Origin: Rhodocyclaceae bacterium
GTDB lineage: Bacteria > Pseudomonadota > Gammaproteobacteria > Burkholderiales > Rhodocyclaceae
Reading direction: 5' to 3'
DNA length: 64,000 bases
Assembly (NCBI GenBank): GCA_016791105.1
Contig: JAEUNM010000072.1
Coordinates: 1-64,000, forward strand
The notes beneath the pieces are model-generated. The model did not search any database. It saw only the letters and a program-made list of their open reading frames with translations, and had not been told where the DNA came from. Both the position numbers and the translations under genes were made by a program. The first letter of the stretch is position 1, and every line of letters begins with the position of its first letter. Positions 59,801 to 64,000 of this stretch are shown here, piece after piece.

Positions 59801-60378
59801 TTCTGATTTTCCTTTGCCAGCTTCAGGGTGTGGGTGAGGATGGGCGGTCCCGATGCAGTGTCGAATTCGATGCCCGCCGCGATGCCGTCCGCGGCGATCT
59901 GTGCGGCCGTGCGTTCGCTGTCGTAAATCGCGTACATGGCGCCCAGGGCAAAACTGCGTCCCGACCCTATGGCCCAGAAGCGATCGTAGGCGAACACTTC
60001 ACGATACGAATACACGCCGTATATGCCGCTCGGGTTGGCGATCAAGGCAGTGATTTGCGAGGACTCGTAAGGATCGTCTTCGTCTTCCTTGGGGTTGAGA
60101 TAGGCGTGTTCTTTCAGCACCGGGTGCAGCCGACGGAAAGTTTCGAACACTTCCATGCGGCTGCCGAACTTCACATCCTGCAATTGCGCCAGGGCCGAAG
60201 CCACCACCAGGTGATGCGCCGAACTGCCGCACAGGCCGATGTACGAGTCGCGCACGCACAGAATTTTGTCGTGCTCGGACTTGTAGCCGGCGGCTAGGCG
60301 GGTGTCGCCGAAAGTGGTGAGCGAATCGGCCGCGATGGCGACCTCGTCGCCTTTTCGGGCAACCGTAATGGTGGTCAT
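59797..60378 (-). CDS. HslV-like Ntn-hydrolase (proteasome-type) in the PDH operon
   Basis: A 193-aa protein of the proteasome-beta/HslV superfamily. After loss of Met the N-terminal nucleophile would be Thr1 ([23 protein letters not shown]). Asp17 and Lys37 (in DKILCV) correspond to the catalytic Asp17 and Lys33 of proteasome subunits, and GLCGSSAHH matches the conserved glycine loop. Thus the active site looks intact. It is too short for Anbu and has no HslU-type gene beside it. It lies between aceF (77 bp) and lpdA (4-bp overlap). Its role with PDH is unknown. Confidence 0.78.
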   Translation of the reverse strand: MTTITVARKGDEVAIAADSLTTFGDTRLAAGYKSEHDKILCVRDSYIGLCGSSAHHLVVASALAQLQDVKFGSRMEVFETFRRLHPVLKEHAYLNPKEDEDDPYESSQITALIANPSGIYGVYSYREVFAYDRFWAIGSGRSFALGAMYAIYDSERTAAQIAADGIAAGIEFDTASGPPILTHTLKLAKENQK

Positions 60379-60455
60379 GGCTCTCCAGCGCCTGCAGCTT
60401 GTGTGATGAGAACACGCCTGCCCGCGGCTCGCGCCGCGGGCTCGCCCGCGCCGAT

Positions 60456-62081
60456 TTACATGATGACGCGCCGCATGTCCGCCAGCAGTTCCGCCAGATA
60501 GACGTTGAAGCGCGTTGCCAGCGCACCGTCGATCACGCGGTGGTCCGCGGTGAGGGACAGCGGCAATATCAGGCGCGGCGCAAACTCCTTGCCGTTCCAG
60601 ACCGGTTTCATGGCCGACTTGTTCACGCCCAGGATCGCAACTTCCGGCGCATTGACGATGGGCGCGAAATACGTGCCGCCTATGCCGCCCAGGCTGGAAA
60701 TCGTGAAACAGGCACCCTGCATGTCGCCCGGGCCGAGTTTGCCGTCGCGCGCCTTTTTGGCCAGTTCGCCGGTCTCGCGTGCCAGATCGACCACGCTTTT
60801 CTTGTCCGCGTCCTTCACCACCGGAACCACCAGGCCATTCGGCGTATCGGCCGCAAAGGCGATGTGGAAGTACTTTTTCAGTACCAGGTTGTCGCCGTCC
60901 AGCGAGGAATTGAACTCCGGATATTTCTGCATGGCCTTGACGCAGGCCTTGATCAGAAATGCCAGCATGGTCACCTTGGCGCCGGACTTTTCGTTTTCCT
61001 TGTTGTACTGCACGCGGAAAGCTTCCAGGCCGGTGATGTCGGCGTCCTCGTGATAGGTGACGGCCGGAATCATGACCCAGTTGCGGGACAGATTGGCGCC
61101 GGACAGCTTTTTGATGCGCGACAGCGGCTTGGTTTCGATGGCGCCGAATTTGGCGAAATCCACCTTGGGCCAGGGCAGCAGATCGAGCCCGCCGCCGGAT
61201 CCACCCGCCGCCGGTGCGGCTTTGGCAAGCGTACCGCTGGCAACCTGGGCCATCACGCCCTTGACGAAGTTCTGCACGTCGGTGGCCAGAATGCGGCCTT
61301 TCGGGCCGGTGCCGGCTACTTTGCTCACATCCACGCCCAGTTCGCGCGCGAAGCGGCGCACCGACGGGCTGGCGTGGGCCTTGCCGGCCGGCGCGGTGGC
61401 GACCGGCGCTGCAGCGGGCGCTGAAGCCGGGGCCGGGGCTGGTGCCGCAGCCGGCGCGGCTGCTGCAGGTGCAGGCGCGGACGCGGCCGGGGCAGGGGCT
61501 GCCGCCGCTGCACCACCGCCGGTGGCCAGACGGACTACCAGACTGCCCTCGCTCACCTTGTCGCCCAGCTTGAGCAACACTTCCTGCACCACGCCGGCGG
61601 CCGGGGAGGGCACGTCCATGGTGGCCTTGTCGGATTCCAGCGTCACCAGGGCCTGGTCGGCCGTCACGGTGTCGCCCACCTTGACCGCTACCTCGATGAC
61701 CGGTACGTCCTTGAAGTCGCCGATGTCCGGCACTTTGACGTCGATTACGCTGCTGGCCGCGGCGGCGGCTGGCGCGGGTGCTGCCGCCGCCGGGGCCGAT
61801 GCGGCCGCAGCCGGTGCGGGCGCCGCGGCAGCCGCTCCGGCGCCGGTTTCGAGCAGGAGTACCAGGCTGCCTTCGCTGACGCGGTCGCCGATCTTGACTT
61901 TCAGTTCTTTCACCACGCCGGCGGCCGGCGCCGGTACGTCCATGGTCGCCTTGTCGGATTCCAGCGTGACCAGGCCCTGATCGGGGCTGACCGTATCGCC
62001 GGGCTGGACGGCAATTTCGATGACGGGAACGTCCTTGAAATCGCCGATGTCCGGCACCTTCACTTCTATCGTTTGAGCCAT
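60456..62081 (-). CDS. aceF: dihydrolipoamide acetyltransferase (PDH E2)
   Basis: A 541-aa E2 core of pyruvate dehydrogenase. Two N-terminal lipoyl domains carry the modified Lys44 and Lys152 (both ESDKATMD), joined by Ala/Pro linkers. A peripheral-subunit-binding domain follows ([22 protein letters not shown]...), and the catalytic acetyltransferase domain ends with the active-site His514 in DHRVIDGA. It accepts acetyl groups from E1 and passes them to CoA. It precedes the HslV-like gene. Confidence 0.97.
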   Translation of the reverse strand: MAQTIEVKVPDIGDFKDVPVIEIAVQPGDTVSPDQGLVTLESDKATMDVPAPAAGVVKELKVKIGDRVSEGSLVLLLETGAGAAAAAPAPAAAASAPAAAAPAPAAAAASSVIDVKVPDIGDFKDVPVIEVAVKVGDTVTADQALVTLESDKATMDVPSPAAGVVQEVLLKLGDKVSEGSLVVRLATGGGAAAAAPAPAASAPAPAAAAPAAAPAPAPASAPAAAPVATAPAGKAHASPSVRRFARELGVDVSKVAGTGPKGRILATDVQNFVKGVMAQVASGTLAKAAPAAGGSGGGLDLLPWPKVDFAKFGAIETKPLSRIKKLSGANLSRNWVMIPAVTYHEDADITGLEAFRVQYNKENEKSGAKVTMLAFLIKACVKAMQKYPEFNSSLDGDNLVLKKYFHIAFAADTPNGLVVPVVKDADKKSVVDLARETGELAKKARDGKLGPGDMQGACFTISSLGGIGGTYFAPIVNAPEVAILGVNKSAMKPVWNGKEFAPRLILPLSLTADHRVIDGALATRFNVYLAELLADMRRVIM

Positions 62082-62100
62082 TTGTATGTTCCTTGTGCGC

Positions 62101-64000
62101 TCAGACCGTCATGGGGTTGGATTTGGCCGGATCGAGGCCGTACTTGGCGATCGCTTCCGCCACCTTGGCGGCCGGGATGGCGCCTTCGGCGGCCAGCGAC
62201 TGCAGTGCGGCCAGGGTGACCCAGTGCCGATCCACCTCGAAGAAGTGACGCAGCTTTTCGCGCGTATCGGAGCGGCCGAAGCCGTCCGTGCCGAGCACGC
62301 GGTAGCGGCGCGGTACGTAGGCGCGGATTTGCTCGGCGTACAGCTTCACGTTGTCGGTCGCGGCGATGACCGGGCCTTGCGTGTTCTGCAGGCACTTGGT
62401 GACGTGAGCAAGTTTCGGTGCGTCGCCCGGGTGCAGCATGTTGTCGCGATCCGCCGCCTGGCCGTCGCGCGCCAGTTCGGTGAAGCTGGGGCAGCTCCAC
62501 AGGTCGGACTCGACGCCCCAATCGCTCTTCAAAAGATCGGCGGCGGCCATGACTTCGCGGAATATGGTGCCGCAGCCCAGCAACTGGACGCGCGGGCCTT
62601 TCGAGTCGGCACCTTTGCGGAACGCGTACATGCCTTTCAGAATGTCCGCTTCGGCGCCTTCCGGCATGGCCGGGTGCTCGTAGTTTTCATTCATGACGGT
62701 CAGGTAGTAGTACACGTCTTCCTGTTCCGCGTACATGCGGCGCAAGCCGTCCTGCACGATGACCGCGATTTCGTAGGAGAAGGTCGGGTCATACGAAATG
62801 CAGTTGGGAATGGCGCCGGCCCACAGGTGGCTGTGGCCGTCTTCGTGCTGCAGGCCTTCGCCGTTCAGCGTGGTGCGGCCGGCGGTGCCGCCGACCAGGA
62901 AACCGCGCGCGCGCATGTCGCCGGCCGCCCAGCAGAGGTCGCCGATGCGCTGGAAGCCGAACATGGAATAGAAGATGTACACCGGAATCATCTGCACGCC
63001 GTGCGTCGAATAGGCGGTGGCGGCGGCGATCCAGTCGCACATGGCGCCGGCTTCGTTGATGCCTTCCTGCAGAATCTGGCCGGTTTTGGATTCCTTGTAG
63101 AACATGAGCTGGTCATGGTCTTCGGGCAGGTATTTCTGGCCTTCCTGATTCCAGATGCCGACCTGGCGGAACATGCCTTCCATGCCGAAAGTGCGTGACT
63201 CATCGGGCACGATGGGCACCAGGTTCTTGCCGATTTCGCGGTCCTTCACCAGCATGTTGAGGATGCGCACGAACGCCATGGTGGTGGAAATTTCGCGGCC
63301 TTCGCCGCTCGCCTTCAGCAGTGCCTCGAAATTCGACAGGGCCGGCACCTTGAGCGGCGCGGCGCTACGCCGGCGCGCCGGCAGGTAGCCGCCCAGTTCC
63401 ATGCGGCGGGCGCGCATGTAGTCCAGCTCTTTCGAGCCTTCCGGGAAAGTGAGGTAGGGCACGGTTTCGATTTCCGCATCGGGAATCGGCAGTTTGAAGC
63501 GGTCGCGGAAGTGCTTCAGCGACTCGACCGGCATCTTCTTCTGCTGGTGCGTGATGTTCATGGCCTCGCCAGCTTCGCCCATGCCAAAGCCCTTGATGGT
63601 TTTGGCGAGAATGACCGTGGGCTTGCCCTGGCTGTTGGCCGCGGCGTGGAATGCGGCATACACCTTATGCGGATCGTGGCCGCCGCGGTCCAGATTCCAC
63701 ACGTCCTCGTCCGACCAGTCGGCAACCAGCGCCTTCAGTTCCGGCGTGTTGAAAAAGTTTTCGCGCACGTAGGCGCCATCGCGCGCCTTGAAGGTCTGGT
63801 ATTCGCCGTCGTTGCACTCCATCATGCGCTTGATCAGGATGCCCTTCTTGTCGCGGGCGAGCAGGGCGTCCCACTTGGTGCCCCAGATCACCTTGATCAC
63901 GTTCCAGCCGGAGCCGCGGAATTCCGATTCCAGTTCCTGGATGATTTTGCCGTTGCCGCGCACCGGGCCATCCAGGCGCTGCAGGTTGCAGTTGATCACG
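62101..64000 (-). CDS. aceE: pyruvate dehydrogenase E1 component, 3' part
   Basis: The last 632 codons of a homodimeric E1 that decarboxylates pyruvate with thiamine diphosphate; the start lies beyond the window edge. Family blocks are clear: [29 protein letters not shown], and [16 protein letters not shown], followed by [17 protein letters not shown]. About 255 N-terminal residues of the usual 890 are missing. The stop lies 19 bp before aceF, and the minus-strand order is aceE-aceF-HslV-like-lpdA. Confidence 0.97.
   Translation of the reverse strand, partial: VINCNLQRLDGPVRGNGKIIQELESEFRGSGWNVIKVIWGTKWDALLARDKKGILIKRMMECNDGEYQTFKARDGAYVRENFFNTPELKALVADWSDEDVWNLDRGGHDPHKVYAAFHAAANSQGKPTVILAKTIKGFGMGEAGEAMNITHQQKKMPVESLKHFRDRFKLPIPDAEIETVPYLTFPEGSKELDYMRARRMELGGYLPARRRSAAPLKVPALSNFEALLKASGEGREISTTMAFVRILNMLVKDREIGKNLVPIVPDESRTFGMEGMFRQVGIWNQEGQKYLPEDHDQLMFYKESKTGQILQEGINEAGAMCDWIAAATAYSTHGVQMIPVYIFYSMFGFQRIGDLCWAAGDMRARGFLVGGTAGRTTLNGEGLQHEDGHSHLWAGAIPNCISYDPTFSYEIAVIVQDGLRRMYAEQEDVYYYLTVMNENYEHPAMPEGAEADILKGMYAFRKGADSKGPRVQLLGCGTIFREVMAAADLLKSDWGVESDLWSCPSFTELARDGQAADRDNMLHPGDAPKLAHVTKCLQNTQGPVIAATDNVKLYAEQIRAYVPRRYRVLGTDGFGRSDTREKLRHFFEVDRHWVTLAALQSLAAEGAIPAAKVAEAIAKYGLDPAKSNPMTV

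Noticed and set aside
57995..59806. 603-codon open frame opposite lpdA
   Set aside because: It mirrors lpdA on the other strand, is His/Gly-rich, and has no recognisable domain; it is a shadow of the real gene.

Overview
This 64 kb window is GC-rich chromosomal DNA of a betaproteobacterium, most like the facultatively autotrophic Nitrosomonadales/Rhodocyclales group. I infer this from gene families and order, not from any database search. It carries a Calvin-cycle block (phosphoribulokinase, transketolase, GAPDH, phosphoglycerate kinase, class II aldolase), a flagellar export and number-control block, a polyhydroxyalkanoate phasin, PEP-CTERM surface proteins, and a pyruvate dehydrogenase operon whose E3 has its own lipoyl domain. 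No rRNA, tRNA or CRISPR array was found.

Layout. 1-330: 148-bp tandem repeats. 504-3095: the AmmeMemoRadiSam trio (Memo, AMMECR1 and radical SAM proteins), followed by a GST-like protein and an HAD phosphatase. 4485-11821 (minus): flhB-flhA-flhF-flhG-fliA-motC, mostly linked by 4-bp ATGA overlaps; flhG has lost both P-loop lysines and motC has no motD after it. 12013-12690: a phasin gene with a strong promoter and PhaR-type palindromes. 12.9-19.1 kb: a stand-alone cyclic-nucleotide-binding protein, an orphan ParA, a triple-repeat GAF-like protein, a methyltransferase, MsrP, a glycine-zipper protein and a PEP-CTERM protein. 19.4-26.0 kb: a TetR regulator facing a complete tripartite RND efflux operon, with two copies of a 23-bp operator between them.

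26.1-35.2 kb is an accessory stretch: small proteins, an MFS/ChrB pair, a Uma2 protein, dispersed palindromic repeats, and xthA coupled to a Crp/Fnr regulator. A decayed integrative element sits at the 5' end of xthA, flanked by 20-bp direct repeats. It holds an intact antitoxin, a frameshifted toxin, a broken integrase, and a 245-bp inverted-repeat-bounded insert. A HepT-MntA pair lies just beyond it.

35.2-56.1 kb returns to core genes: SDR, oligopeptidase A, purC, psiE, the Calvin-cycle block, rsmE, pap, argA (with a 26-codon ORF joining pap to argA), a PAS-GGDEF protein, yggX, phoU and rpiA. A 0.9-kb AT-rich non-coding stretch then leads into a second PEP-CTERM gene. The window ends inside aceE of the pyruvate dehydrogenase operon, where an HslV-like Ntn-hydrolase gene lies between the E2 and E3 genes.

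Together the genes describe a motile, carbon-fixing, PHA-storing organism making surface-sorted proteins. The most unusual points are the degenerate FlhG, the HslV-like protein in the PDH operon, and the layered decay of the element at xthA.
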